Source: Stropharia rugosoannulata (Eukaryota > Basidiomycota > Agaricomycetes > Agaricales > Strophariaceae). Taken from it: a stretch of 64,000 nucleotides of DNA. The first letter of the stretch is position 1. Each line of letters begins with the position of its first letter. The translations under genes and the position numbers were made by a program. The notes under the pieces are model-generated. The model searched no databases and had not been told where the DNA came from. It saw nothing but the letters and a program-made list of their open reading frames with translations. Shown piece after piece: positions 1 to 12,562 of this stretch. The stretch spans positions 2,976,001-3,040,000 of the forward strand of contig JANCIK010000008.1 of the NCBI GenBank assembly GCA_028532985.1, read 5' to 3'.

Positions 1-1
1 A

Positions 2-264
2 GGTGACTGCTTTACGGGGTATTTTGTGCAGGGCATCATGGAAGCCCATAAGGCAGGCCGAGCGGTTAGTGCAGCTGAGATGGAGCGCATCCTCGGCACC
101 TGTGTGGTGGTGCGTGCATGGTCTTGTTGAGTTATCTGATATGTGAGATGCTGACAGATTGTGTCGTATTTTTGTAGGCGGCGGGTATGTGCTGTGAGAA
201 GCGAGGGACTATCGATAGCATACCAATGAGAGAAGAGGTGATGAGTAGGCTGACTGTTTTATAA
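2..264 (+). CDS. 3' end of an unidentified gene (partial)
   Basis: The window opens inside a reading frame. Frame 2 is open from base 2 to 109, a GTGCGT donor lies at 110 and a TTTGTAG acceptor ends at 177. The frame then continues from 178 to a TAA at 262-264. The predicted 65-residue tail includes GYFVQGIMEAHKAGR and EMERILGTC. This helix-rich pattern is reminiscent of the C-terminal part of Gfo/Idh/MocA-type NAD(P)-dependent oxidoreductases, but that is only an impression and the family should be treated as unknown. The 68-nt intron is slightly longer than those of the neighbouring host genes. The gene converges on the EthD-like gene that ends at 383. Confidence 0.45.
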
Positions 265-382
265 ACGGTTCTCTACAACATTTATTTACACGCGGTACCA
301 TTGAGTTTCTCTACAGACTTCCACGGACCGGAATATAAGAATGGAATCGCAGTCAATTGAAATTTGGATGGTGTAAGCCCAG

Positions 383-1110
383 TCACTTGGGAGGCTGGAG
401 TTCCGTGTGCAGCCTCCAGCGACGGGCTTCCCATGGGTTTTTCATCATCTCGATGGTCATTGGCGTCGTGAGCGAGGCGCGGAAAGCTTCTTCCTCCATC
501 CAGTTATCCTTGTCAGTGTCGTAGATGGCGATGTAGTTGGGGATGGACTCGGGGAACTTTGTGCGGCCGAGATCGGCACTATCGACGAGCCTGTAGCGTC
601 TGCAGCGAACATAGCCAGGCACGCCGGACAGCTGTGGAACGTGCTCTTCCTCGTACCACTTGTTGAACACCTCGTCGATCTCTGGCGGCGTAATGAAGGT
701 GACGGTGGTGGTAAAATTGGTGGGGAAGGTGTGTTCGCCGGGCTTCTCGAGGGTGCTGATTTTGTTGTAGACACGACGGTGGAGCGTATCGGTGCGGGGG
801 ACGATGTCCTTGTCGCGCGGGGTGGCATTGGTGTTGAGCGCCTTGTATCCGGCACCGAATGCGACATCGGGGTTCGTCATATCGTATACGGCGAGGTACG
901 AAGGCTCCTTTCCGTCGGTGGCTCTGAGTCGGATAGCCTTTGTGAATCCTGGGACGCCCAGACGCGCGGGGCCGTGCTCGTTGTCGTACCAGTCTGTGCT
1001 GGGTGTCAGACGAAACATGAAAAAAATAAATTGTACGCACCGTTGAACTCTGCCTCGGAGACGTCTTTCCCGGTCTCTCCGAGGACGAAGAGGAGGCCTT
1101 GGTCTGCCAT
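383..1110 (-). CDS. EthD-like dimeric alpha/beta-barrel protein, two repeats
   Basis: Two exons (1110-1041 and 993-383) joined across a 47-nt intron with GTGCGT donor and CACAG acceptor encode 226 residues. The splice was chosen because it restores the continuous motif EFNDWYDNEHGPARLGVPGF at about residues 21-40. A second copy of the same pattern, KWYEEEHVPQLSGVPGY, lies at about residues 135-151, so the protein is two tandem ferredoxin-like units. This fold is typical of EthD/NIPSNAP-type dimeric alpha/beta-barrel proteins of fungi, which are small, usually cytosolic and often linked to ring or polyketide chemistry. The substrate here is unknown. No signal peptide or membrane segment is visible. 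The start at 1110 (MADQGLLFVLGE) fits a beta strand opening the domain. It is divergent from the MAP kinase gene, with 107 bp between the two start codons. Confidence 0.8.
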
Positions 1111-1143
1111 GGTTGGATGGACGAGGGGGATGTGGGGAGGCGG

Positions 1144-1155
1144 TTTATATATAAC
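1144..1155. promoter_or_regulatory. Palindromic TATA element between divergent genes
   Basis: The sequence CGGTTTATATATAACCG in the 107-bp gap between the two divergent start codons is almost its own reverse complement. It lies about 35 nt upstream of the EthD-like ATG and about 65 nt upstream of the kinase ATG. It could therefore place transcription in either direction. No other TATA-like sequence is seen in the gap. Confidence 0.5.
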
Positions 1156-1217
1156 CGCGGGTCGGGTGTTGCCGAGGATAAAGGAAGCGAGCGAGTCCCA
1201 CAACCTCCGCCTCCATC

Positions 1218-2721
<1,504 letters not shown>

Positions 2722-3412
2722 TCCTAATGTTTGAATGTGCTGAATTACCATGTTTGTTCGTTGCTATATTGAAAGGCTGTCGGGTTGACAGTCTCACTAG
2801 CTGAGGAGCCAGTACTACTATTTATGTGCACACAGTAGTGCTAACCAGCACAGTTAGCCTGTGCACGGTTTGTGCTCATAAGCACGTGGTAATGTGCACA
2901 GTGTGCGCTAGGGCTGCGCACCGTACCTAGACCGGACTTTCTCGCAGAGATTTGACGTGCCATCGACTTTCCCACACTTTCCGCTCGATTTTGAACGGCC
3001 CTAAAGTCAAAAGTCACATTCTTGCTTATGTCAGTTGAGAGTCTCTTGGTCGCTGAAGCGACTGTATCACTGCTTGATCATCTCTGCAGCCTATCAGTGG
3101 GGCAACATTTAAGGCAGATAAAATCTACCTTTACTATATGCACATAATTTATCACTTATGGTTATTTTTGAAGGAAGTATTCATCTGACATGAGCTATTT
3201 AGTGCTGACTTCAGTGATTTCTGGCCCTCAGAGCAAAATCAGAAGCAATGAAAAATAAAGCTGGACAGAATGTACATGGAAACAGTCAGCAAGTAGGAAT
3301 AGGAGGCCCATTCAGTTGAATTATGCTACCATTCTCGCAGGCATGCTTGAGTGTGATGCGCTTCTTTCTCAGTAACATGACCTGATTTACTTTAGGGCAG
3401 CTCAAAATCCGT
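2722..3412. other. Intergenic region, no gene seen
   Basis: This is the kinase 3' flank and spacer before the first LTR. It contains short GTGCACA-rich stretches around 2825-2930 and then AT-rich DNA. No reading frame, RNA gene or repeat match inside the window was noticed. Confidence 0.6.
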
Positions 3413-4619
3413 TGACAGGGCTGCTTTTTGGCTATGGGTGTAAACAGTCGGGAGTTCCGTTAGTGGGATAGCTGCGTGCAAGAAACACAAAGGGACTAGA
3501 GTGGTGCCTGATTTGTAGTCTATAGCTATCAGCGCACTTTATGACTATAAGTGCCTGCGCGCACCGTATTGCGAGAGGGATCGGTCAGCGAGCTGCACAG
3601 CCTGAAGTGCATAGTCTGGCCATCCGTGCGAGCGATCAAGGAGGCGCAGAACGATTAAGCACCAGCCAAGTGCAGTGTGAGTACAGCTGAGCAAGTACCA
3701 AGGGCGGTGTGAAGGGCTGTGCGTGCATCTCATGTGCATGCATCGCAAAGGCAGAATTTGCCTAAGTCCACACATCATGTGACCGTGGCGGCGTGCATCA
3801 AAAGAAACGCGCAAAAGCCCGAGGGAACGAACGACATGCGTGCAGCGAATGCCAAGGGGCTGGAACACTAGAGGGAAGTCTGGATGCGATGCACGGACCT
3901 TTGGCCGCGCGTTGCTAGTATTTACTTCACCTTATCATTAGTACACATGCGTGCATCGCATATAAACCTGTATCCTTGTCTATAGTAATTTAAGCAATTG
4001 TCTACCCACTAGATCTGTGTACTGGGTTCTGTCCCAGGCTGTCAGCAGGCTGTGTTTAGCTTTTGTTAGGGTTTTAACTGTGAAGTATTTGTGAATCATA
4101 GGAGTTTTGGATAGCTTCTGGCCACCGGGTCATTTGGAGAGCTCAGTGAGGAGTCAGTACAACCGTGTACGGAAACTCGCACTGTAGTGTTTAGACTGTG
4201 AGACTGCACCGCCGTGTGAAATACTTTGGAGAGTCTTGGATTGTTGGACTTTGGAGAGTCTGCACATTGCACGAGGTCACCGGACCCGGAAGTGCGTGCA
4301 GCGAAGCCGTTTGCTAAAACAACTTATTTCATTTATCATTTTGCCTAGCGCACGCCACTAGCAACCGGGCTCTATCCGAGATTTACTAGAATTAAACCCC
4401 TCCTTACAAACAAACTTGCAGGCACTACTTGCTGTTACAAAGACTAGAGGACACGAGGTGTGTGCATCGCACGCCCAGAACAGGAACCAGAGCAGAGCAT
4501 AGATTATACTATCCGTTTTAGGGTGTTCGCTCGATCTAAAGGATAGGATCTCACTCCGCTGGGTGTGTGTGTGTGTTGTGTTTCGCGATTTCGAGTCTAG
4601 CTATGCAGTAGACCTCTCA
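3413..4619 (+). repeat. Gypsy LTR, sense orientation (left copy)
   Basis: The 1,207-bp LTR begins TGACAGGGCTGC and ends GTAGACCTCTCA, so it has TG...CA ends. Its end is followed at once by a primer-binding-like sequence. It is matched at full length by the reverse complement of 8021-9227 and by LTR copies at 23122-24337 and 57664-58879. A TATA box (CATATAAACC, about 3959-3968) follows a TGCGTGCATCGCA motif and probably marks the U3/R boundary. The last 100 bp carry a short GT repeat. The 5' flank is CCGT. A 107-codon open frame on the minus strand (3545-3868) recurs in the other LTRs and is treated as non-coding. Confidence 0.85.
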
Positions 4620-4621
4620 TC

Positions 4622-4640
4622 TGGAGCCCACCGCGAGGGG
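4622..4640 (+). other. Candidate primer-binding site
   Basis: Two bases after the LTR end the sequence reads TGGAGCCCACCGCGAGGGG. A TGG start just past an LTR is the usual sign of a site complementary to a tRNA 3' CCA end. The complement ends GGGCTCCA, implying a tRNA with U at the discriminator position, as in eukaryotic tRNA-Cys. The tRNA identity is inference. Confidence 0.5.
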
Positions 4641-4665
4641 AAGGTTCAGAAATCTCACTTAGTGT

Positions 4666-6763
4666 TTCAGGAACTACGGCTTGTGCCTATTACAATAAAT
4701 TACAAAAATTTCAAATAAAACAGGGACAAGTAACAAGCAAGGCAAATTTCCTGCGCCTTCATCACTCGCCGAGCCAGAAGAAGCCAGACCATCCTTTGGA
4801 ACAGTGCCTTCACGCGAGAGAACCACAAGGAGCAAGAAAGACGCTGAGCTGGTAGAACCGTTGGTAATTACACCGATGCGAGACAGAAAAGCAAAGAAAA
4901 GAGCGAGGGAGGAAGCACAGTTGCATATCGAGACCCAGGGATTAGTGCAGCGCATCCCAGGTGCGCTCACCGAAAGCAACTCAGAATTAAGAGTAGGGAT
5001 TAGTGGATTTTGGGGACCACCATCTGGCATTGAATCAGAAGACCAATTAGTGGACGGTGATATTACACTTGAAACCGCACCATTCGGTACTTCTGATAGC
5101 CAAGCTACCCAAGACACCCCTCCTCCATTCTCGGAAGTATTTGGGATTGCTAAGACATCCGTGCAGCGCACAGCAGAAAATAGCGAAAGTGAAGCAGAGC
5201 ACATAGCGAGAGATATATTTGAAGGAGACTTGTCAGATCTCTCAGAAAGCGAATGAAATACACCCCCACGAGAATCAGAAGCTATGCCTAAGGACATGTC
5301 CATGCCAGTACGCGGTGTGCACAGCGTGCCGAGCTTTGATCCTGCTGCAGAGCACGATGAGCTACTGCAGTATTTCGAGGACCTGGAGGATTGGTTTAAG
5401 CGCGCGGAGGTGACAGAGGACGATGAGAAGAGGGGATATGTAATCAAATATGTACCCATGCAGACAGCAGAGGAGTGGAAGAATTTACCAGGTTATGATA
5501 CCAAGGGGTACGCGGAGCTCAAGAAAATGATTCTCAACGAGTACCCGGAGGTGATCAGCATTCAGACAGGGTCCATTGCGCGGCTCAAGAAGCTCTGCAA
5601 GGAGAATCAGCGCATCTCAGAGGAAGACCTCCAGGTGTTGTTGGACTTCAAGCATGCATTCTTGGCCGAGGCTGCTAAGCTCACGAAAGCGCCTACCCTG
5701 CTTGCGAATCATACCTTGGTGACTTACTTCACCAATAGTCTCACTGCAGGGTTCAGGGATCAATTGTTTAATAAACTGGACATTGATTACACAATGCGCG
5801 CATCGTTCGACAAGTTCTTGACTGAGCACAATATACATACAGTTCACTGCACCTACTGGGGTGACGGTAGAAGCGTGCACCGAGGACATGTACCCTCTCA
5901 AACAAGTAGCCGAGATGGCGGAACAAATGGCCTGTACTAAGAACCCAAGCACTATGCTGAGCCTAGGGCGCGATAGCACTGATGGACTTATGCCGGTGCC
6001 CACCATCAAGACTGAGGCCGCAGATGTTGGTTCGCTGCGCAGAGAGATTGAGGACCTGAAAGGGTTCGTTGCCTCCTTCAAGGATACCTTGTCGTTAGTG
6101 GAGAAGACAGTGGCGAAGTCGAAGGAGTCGAGTAAGAAGGAGTTGGAGGACATTATCCACAATGTCATGGCTGCACGCGCCGCACTGATGTCGGTGCCTG
6201 TGCAACCAGTAGCCCCCATGATGCCCATGAGCGCACCGAGTTTTGGTGGAGCGCCGCCTAGGCCCTTCCAATACCAACAATGCCCGGAGCCTTGCTGCTT
6301 CTACTGCAAGCAGACGGGACATGTGGTTGCTGAGTGCATCGTAAGGCAGCAAGACTTGTCAGCGGGGAGGATTGTCATCACAGACTTGGCGGGGCGCTTA
6401 CAGTTGCCTGATGGGTCATCGATACCTTGGGACCCTTCGCGCACGATCAAAGAGCATGTCAATGAATGGCATAAGAAGAACTGGCAGCCTGCACAGCAAG
6501 CGTATATGGCACCTGTCCATCCCTCGTACATGAGTATGCCTCCTAGCATGGTATACTCGCAGATGTACCAACCAGCCAGTTCCTTGGACGAGACCTATGA
6601 GGAGCAGATACACGCACTTCAGCAAGAGCTGGAGAGTAAGAAGGCGTTCCTGAAGGAGCGCACATCGGCGAAGACGCCTGAGGAAGTGATAGAGGAACAG
6701 CGCCAGTTAATAGCGACTATGAAAGCCGAATGCAATGCTGCGCTCAGTCAGGGTTTTGATTGA
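4666..6763 (+). pseudogene. Retrotransposon gag polyprotein, broken
   Basis: Three reading segments line up as one gag: 4804-5256, 5284-5940 and 5861-6763. The first and second are in the same frame, separated by a TGA at 5254-5256. The second and third are linked by a frame change near 5840-5865. The N-terminal part is acidic and Ser/Thr-rich. The middle (FDPAAEHDELLQYFEDLEDW onward) is the helical capsid-type region typical of Agaricomycete Gypsy gags. The last part carries a CCHC zinc knuckle, CFYCKQTGHVVAEC, followed by a Gln/Glu-rich coiled tail. Gag would package element RNA in cytoplasmic particles. With one nonsense codon and at least one frameshift this copy cannot make the full protein. 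Confidence 0.8.
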
Positions 6764-6859
6764 GTCTGATGAAGGGAAACGCAGGCAGAGTTATGCATAG
6801 CGGCTCTGATAAACCCAAGAACCCGGAGGGCGCAAATAAGAAGTTACCAATCAGAAATA

Positions 6860-7843
6860 TACCAGAAAGTAGTATTTGAGGTTCCTGCAAAGGCTGGGCC
6901 TAGTGCACAACCAGCAGCAGTGCCATATGTAATGGTACCTCCGCTGTGCGTTCCAGAGAAAATAAAACCTAAGGTTAGGGAAGAACCCATACCTGTAGTA
7001 GAGAAGAGGAAACCTGCTTATAAGCTGCGTGCACCTATCGAAGATGAAGCACAGGCTGACACAGTCCTCAAGCACTTAGAAAATCAGAAAATTGAGATCA
7101 CGCAGGGCCAGTTGTTAGGCATCTCGACTGCAGGCTTCAGAAGAAAATTCGTTGAGCACATAGTACCAAGAAAGGTACCATTGGATTTGAATACGATGCG
7201 CGTATTACAACTAGACTACGATGAAGAAGAGTGTGAAGTAGATGAGGCTATCACACAGTTAGCAGAGGAAGAAGAGGAAGAGGAGTTTATGCAGATGGAT
7301 GAGCTACCAGTGGCCACTTTCCTTACTTGCTCAGATGAGCGCAGCAGACTGCAACCGGGGACCATCATCATGGAAGACCCGTACGAGCAGTATGTCTCGA
7401 CTCTGCAGCCAGGTGAAAAGCCTAAGGGGCTTATTGTGGCGCGCAAATCGCACCATCTAAAGGCGGTATTTCCGCTCATCAACGGCAAGGGACATGCGGA
7501 GACATTGCTCGACAGTGGGTCGCAGATTGTGTCAATGGCACAGGACACGGCTGAGCGCTTAGGACTTAGTTGGGACCCGGACTTCACTATATGAATGCAG
7601 AGCGCAAATAAGCAGGTGGAATCCACCAAGGGTTTAGTGCGCAACATACCGTTTGTGTTTAACGGGCTGACAGTGTATTTACAAGTACATGTCATCAGCG
7701 CAGCGGCTTACGAGGTGCTCTTGGGCAGGCCGTTCGAGATCCTCACGGAGAGCAATGTGAAGACGCGCGGCGATGGAACGGTTGAGCTTATGCTCACTGA
7801 CCCCAACACACAGCGCAAATTGGTAGTACCCACTTATAACTGA
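6860..7843 (+). pseudogene. Retropepsin (aspartic protease) region of gag-pol, broken
   Basis: The main open segment is 6920-7594. It holds a Pro/Lys-rich linker (EKRKPAYKLRAPIEDEAQ), a stretch ending in an eight-Glu run, then the protease start GHAETLLDSGSQIVSM with the catalytic D-S-G. An in-frame TGA at 7592-7594 interrupts it. The frame continues from 7595 with MQSANKQVESTKGL and VHVISAAAYEVLLGRPF, the conserved C-terminal hairpin of fungal Gypsy retropepsins, to a stop at 7843. The protease would cut the Gag-Pol polyprotein. The reading frame is lost between the zinc-knuckle segment and this one. RT sequence that should follow is missing, and the element instead runs into an inverted LTR at 8021. 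Confidence 0.8.
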
Positions 7844-8020
7844 GGGTGCGGTCCCAAGATTGTGCAGCACGAATCTAAGTTGCAGGACCCTGGCACAACG
7901 GAAAACCCTAACGCAGATCAGGATTTTCAATCCTCGATGATTTGATGCGTCAAGGAGAGGTTGCGTTGATGTTTGACAGAGATGATTGCACGGGGAAAAT
8001 AGAGATAGTGGGGTACGCGC

Positions 8021-9227
8021 TGAGAGGTCTACTGCGTAGCTAGACTCGAAATCGCGAAACACAACACACACACACACCCAGCGGAGCGAGATCCTATCCT
8101 TTAGATCGAGCGAACACCCTAAAACGGATAGTATAATCTATGCTCTGCTCTGGTTCCTGTTCTGGGCGTGCGATGCACACACCTCGTGTCCTCTAGTCTT
8201 TGTAACAGCAAGTAGTGCCTGCAAGTTTGTTTGTAAGGAGGGGTTTAATTCTAGTAAATCTCGGATAGAGCCCGGTTGCTAGTGGCGTGCGCTAGGCAAA
8301 ATGATAAATGAAATAAGTTGTTTTAGCAAACGGCTTCGCTGCACGCACTTCCGGGTCCGGTGACCTCGTGCAATGTGCAGACTCTCCAAAGTCCAACAAT
8401 CCAAGACTCTCCAAAGTATTTCACACGGCGGTGCAGTCTCACAGTCTAAACACTACAGTGCGAGTTTCCGTACACGGTTGTACTGACTCCTCACTGAGCT
8501 CTCCAAATGACCCGGTGGCCAGAAGCTATCCAAAACTCCTATGATTCACAAATACTTCACAGTTAAAACCCTAACAAAAGCTAAACACAGCCTGCTGACA
8601 GCCTGGGACAGAACCCAGTACACAGATCTAGTGGGTAGACAATTGCTTAAATTACTATAGACAAGGATACAGGTTTATATGCGATGCACGCATGTGTACT
8701 AATGATAAGGTGAAGTAAATACTAGCAACGCGCGGCCAAAGGTCCGTGCATCGCATCCAGACTTCCCTCTAGTGTTCCAGCCCCTTGGCATTCGCTGCAC
8801 GCATGTCGTTCGTTCCCTCGGGCTTTTGCGCGTTTCTTTTGATGCACGCCGCCACGGTCACATGATGTGTGGACTTAGGCAAATTCTGCCTTTGCGATGC
8901 ATGCACATGAGATGCACGCACAGCCCTTCACACCGCCCTTGGTACTTGCTCAGCTGTACTCACACTGCACTTGGCTGGTGCTTAATCGTTCTGCGCCTCC
9001 TTGATCGCTCGCACGGATGGCCAGACTATGCACTTCAGGCTGTGCAGCTCGCTGACCGATCCCTCTCGCAATACGGTGCGCGCAGGCACTTATAGTCATA
9101 AAGTGCGCTGATAGCTATAGACTACAAATCAGGCACCACTCTAGTCCCTTTGTGTTTCTCGCGCGCAGCTATCCCACTAACAGAACTCCCGACTGTTTAC
9201 ACCCATAGCCAAAAAGCAACCCTGTCA
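8021..9227 (-). repeat. Gypsy LTR, inverted orientation (right copy)
   Basis: This is the reverse complement of the 3413-4619 LTR at the same length (1,207 bp), beginning TGAGAGGTCTAC and ending GCAACCCTGTCA. Only a handful of substitutions were seen by eye, mostly in the outer 100 bp. Outside it, ACGG (the reverse of the CCGT flanking the left LTR) leads straight into a pol reading frame. The inner flank (GTACGCGC) is neither a primer site, a polypurine tract nor a matching target duplication. It is therefore not an ordinary solo insertion nor the proper 3' LTR of the gag next to it. Confidence 0.85.
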
Positions 9228-9228
9228 A

Positions 9229-9523
9229 CGGTGGAGCATACTTAGTGGCAGAGATGGATGGCTCTGTGTTGAAGGATAAGGTGGCGGTGTTCCGCCTCAT
9301 TCCTTACTTTGCACGAAGGCAGCTGCGCTTACCGGACGGCTTGGATGATATAATCGATCAGACCAAGGAGAACCTTGCTAAAATGTTAGAGGCACCGGAC
9401 TATGAGCCAGCTATTCCCAAAGATTATATCTTTGATGAGCCCGGTGTACCCTTGGGTAGCAGTGCGCTTACAGTGGAAGAAGATGAAGAAGACGATGATG
9501 ACTGGGGCGAGGAAGACACTTAG
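9229..9523 (+). pseudogene. C-terminal end of Gypsy pol (integrase tail)
   Basis: Directly after the inverted LTR a frame opens with GGAYLVAEMDGSVLKDKVAVFRLIPYFARR (shown here only as landmarks GGAYLVAEMDGS and FRLIPYFAR) and runs to a stop at 9521-9523 after an acidic tail EEDEEDDDDWGEEDT. The motif and the acidic end match the last part of integrase in Agaricomycete Ty3/Gypsy Pol proteins. RT, RNase H and the catalytic DDE core upstream are gone. It shares the strand of gag, so it marks where pol once ended and where the antisense gene block begins. Confidence 0.65.
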
Positions 9524-9649
9524 GGATGCGAGCATCGTAGGAAGAAAGCGACCACAATATAATATATCAGGTAAAGAAGAAGGGGAATACAAAGAGAGCT
9601 AGCTACAGACGCCCCTTTAAGGCGTGCAGCGCACATTGAGCCAGGCTAT

Positions 9650-10967
9650 CTACTGGGCTGGTTTGTCCTCGGTGGCAGTAACGCCAGTAACGTCGAGGCT
9701 GCGCTGTAAGACGACAAGTTGCTCGACAAGGAGCATGCGGCGCTTGAGGATGAAGTCGACCTTGTGGAGATCACAAATGATCTCAGCCTGTAAATCGCCA
9801 ATAAGGCGGCACATCACCAACTCGGAAGGGTTACCCGTGTTAAGGGGCTCCTTAAGGAGGTTAGCGGCGGCATCAAGACAAGCATTGACCTTGTCATTGT
9901 CCAAAACGAGAGAAGTGCCTGAGGGAGAAGGGTTAGAAAAGATTAGTAAGAGAACGGTGCGATGCACACACCTTGCATAATAAAAGGACAATCGGGGAAC
10001 GTAGGAATGCCCTCTGAGCCCAGCCTGGCTTTCTTAGGAGAGGCTTCACCTGCAGTGGCGTCACAGAAGGAGCGACGAAGCTCGGTCTGATGATAAGTCA
10101 TGCCTCGACCAAGGGGATGAGAACGGTAACCAGGAATGTCTCCATGCTCCCGCTGATATTTCTATAAGAATCTAAGTGCACGCAGCGGAGACGGGTCAAA
10201 CACACACCTGTTTAGGAGTATCAGGAGGCGCGGCACGCTTCTTGTTAGGACTCGGCTCAGGTGTATGCTGCCTGCTGGGAGGGCCTCCCTCAGTTGCGGC
10301 TTCAACCTTATCATCAAGGGCCATCTTTTTGAGGAGCATGTAAAGTTGCATGTTAGTGATGTCTGGTAAAGAAACCAAGGTTAGCCAAACCTTGTCATCA
10401 TCAGAGTCAGGAGATGTAGTACCTCCAGGCACAGAGGCAGTCTCAAGGTCTGCAGTTGCGGAACACGTAAGAATGCGAACATTGCACTGCACACACCCAA
10501 AAAGGGGAATAAGTATAGAAAGGGTTAGGAGAGGAAGATGAGCGCACCAGTCCAGTAGGAGTATGGGTGCGCTGACAAGAAGCAGCAGCCTTAGCCTTGA
10601 GGACTTGTTCATGCAAGTTGATAAATGTGTTGGTGGCAGGGGAGAAGGAGCGAATGTGGTGGTCAGCCTTGAGCGACATATATATGGCACAAGTCTCATT
10701 AAGGATCTCGATAGCTTCATTGTTGTTTATAATGTGAGTGATACTGCCGTGTGCATCGCGCCAGCAGTTCTGCAATCGTGCCAGATGAAGTCAGTAACAT
10801 ACAACAAGGGAACTGCGTGATGCACACACCAAATCGACAGCAAGCAGCTCCAGGCTGCCAGTGTAATTCGCCGGAGTAGCAGAGGCCAACCCATGAATGT
10901 CCTGGATCAGTGAGAGCTGATGTTTGACATTGGTGAAGTTAAAAAGAGGAGCATGAGTAGTAGCCAT
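9650..10967 (-). CDS. Antisense five-exon gene in Gypsy locus, unknown function (365 aa)
   Basis: Five exons (10967-10830, 10769-10548, 10486-10208, 10161-9972, 9918-9650) join in frame to 365 residues with a TAG stop and no internal stop. The start MATTHAPLFNFTNVKHQLS follows a TATATAAG box at 11033-11026. Introns are short (53-61 nt) and GT-AG. Three begin GTGTGTG and one GTGCGCTC. The protein has an N-terminal helical segment, a Ser/Pro/acidic linker (SPDSDDDK), a basic patch NKKRAAPPD that could be a nuclear signal, the segment YQREHGDIPGYRSHPLGRG, and a C-terminal helical domain. No family was recognised. It lies just downstream of the pol end on the opposite strand, so it converges on pol. 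Confidence 0.7.
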
Positions 10968-11025
10968 AGTGGGGTTGAGAAAGTAGGAATAAGATGTGAT
11001 GCACTCATACAGAGACAGCAAGCAC

Positions 11026-11033
11026 TTATATAG
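11026..11033 (-). promoter_or_regulatory. TATA box of the 9650-10967 gene
   Basis: On the minus strand TATATAAG lies about 60 nt upstream of the ATG at 10967, with a plausible 5' leader between. Similar boxes precede the 13032-15090 and 12059-12539 genes at comparable distances. Confidence 0.55.
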
Positions 11034-11637
11034 CATTCACTGGGATGATCAGCGCTGTGCACAGCTGGTGACTGAGCAGCAGGCCCAAGGAGTTAAGAAA
11101 AGAGGGACTCAACAAAAGGTCCAGATGGGTCATAGTACAGGGCTACACCTGTCCGACGTTACATTCACGGAGATTGAGTGGGATAAAAGGGACCTGAATA
11201 CAAGATCCCATATAGCAACAAGAGGTGGGAGGATTGTGTGCACATGAAGAGAGATGCAGGTCTTTCCCTGTTTGGCAAAATGATGTCTGTTTTGGGATTG
11301 ATGCCGAAAATGCATAACAATGTTACCCGACAGTCTTATTTCAAATACAGGGTCATGACACATGTACCAAGAAATAGATGCTAGCTATGACTATAGATAG
11401 TTATCAATGAAAAGACAGCAAAATGTCAGTTCGGGAATTAAACATCCTAAGAAGTGATTGTCAGGGTCAGCGCAGTGCAAAGAAGAAGAGGCCTACAGGA
11501 AAGAATTCCTCCTGATAAAAGACCTGGGCAGCATAGTGAAGTTGTTGGAAGTGTTCAGAGTGAGTGAGGGTGCTGTAGTGCTCAGCATCAGTAGTACCAC
11601 ACAAGCGCAGGACGAGCTTGCTATAGTGAAGTTGAGC
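11034..11637. other. Spacer between antisense genes
   Basis: This 0.6-kb stretch separates the 11638-12006 gene from the promoter of the 9650-10967 gene. Short open frames on both strands show no recognisable motif and no splice-linked extension, so nothing is called here. Confidence 0.5.
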
Positions 11638-12006
11638 TCACAAGTGCGAGATGCGAGGTGAGTGACAGGTAGCTTCGGTAAGCGCCAGAGCCCGCTACAA
11701 GGATGTCAGAGCCGTGCACAAAAAGGCTGGAAAAAGGGGACATGCGTGCACTGCATGGTCTTGAACATGACACATCATGTCTAGGCAGATGGTCATGGGA
11801 AGCAGCAGTTCAGTCGCAGCCTCAAGAATAAAATGAAGGGCGCCTATGTAGATGCGGCAGACATGCTCATGATTATCGAGCGGAATATCAGTTAGCGCCC
11901 GCTTGGGTAGAGCAGCTAAGCGCAGGAAGGAAGGATCGGACCTTGCACGCTGAAGGAGATTACTTTCGGTATTAAGGGAAGGCATGAGGATAAGAGACAG
12001 GGTCAT
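11638..12006 (-). CDS. Antisense two-exon small gene in Gypsy locus (103 aa)
   Basis: Exons 12006-11752 and 11694-11638 join in phase 0 across a 57-nt GT-AG intron to a 103-residue protein ending in TGA. The intron starts GTGCACGCATG, resembling other introns of this block. A TATATATATGG box lies at 12024-12014, only 8 nt from the first ATG, so the true start may be the second Met (11985; MPSLNTESNLLQRARSD). The protein is helical with a hydrophobic stretch ALHFILEAATELLLPMTICL near residues 55-75. No family was recognised. The short last exon (19 codons) makes this the least certain of the four antisense genes. Confidence 0.5.
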
Positions 12007-12058
12007 TGCTGGACCATATATATATTACAAGAACATCCATCAGAAAGGGCGCGCGGAC

Positions 12059-12539
12059 TCAATCATAGCTGATATCATCTACTACGAGGGCAGTGTCAGG
12101 ATCTATGTCTAGAACGGTGGTGCCTGTTGGTTCAGAGGGTGGGAGATTGTGAAAAGGCATGCCAAGATGGCTGTACCGATCGAGAATGTGAAGAGCAGCG
12201 TTGCTGAGCATGCATGCATCGAAATGATCATCACTGAATCTGCACTGAGTGCGGCCTTCATAAAACACAATCGTCATGACTAAAGACAGGAATTGGCGAT
12301 TGAAATCGATAAAGCGCAAAGGCAGTGTAATGCAATCCTGGAGGAAAACATCAGCAGAGGAAGCACTTGCATGAACATAAGGACTTTACCAGTGCACACA
12401 CGAGGGACTGAGCAGACTGTAGAGGAAAGTGAAAAGGGCCGTTGTGGCAGTCCTCTGCGAGCTCTGCATGAATGGCGAGTTGCCTCAATAGCACGGTAAA
12501 TTGGCGAGCAACAGCGGTGTGCTGATATCGGAGAGCCAT
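12059..12539 (-). CDS. Antisense two-exon gene in Gypsy locus (142 aa)
   Basis: Exons 12539-12390 and 12337-12059 join in phase 0 over a 52-nt GT-AG intron to 142 residues. The start is MALRYQHTAVARQF and the stop TGA follows DDISYD. A TATAAATT box at about 12583-12576 precedes the ATG by roughly 40 nt. The protein is mostly helical with a C-terminal acidic tail (DIDPDTALVVDD). No family was recognised. An alternative donor six codons earlier (GTGTGTG) would also keep the frame. It ends 53 bp before the next antisense gene begins. Confidence 0.6.
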
Positions 12540-12562
12540 AGCAGAGAGTAAAGAAACTCTCA

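Noticed and set aside
3545..3868. 107-codon open frame repeated identically at 8772-9095 and, diverged, at 15828, 23896 and 58348
   Set aside because: It lies inside the Gypsy LTR U3, has no recognisable motif and its frame is not preserved in the older LTR copies; recurrence reflects the repeat, not coding selection.
4561..4580. GT microsatellite
   Set aside because: It is a constant part of the LTR end and recurs in every copy; not an independent repeat locus.
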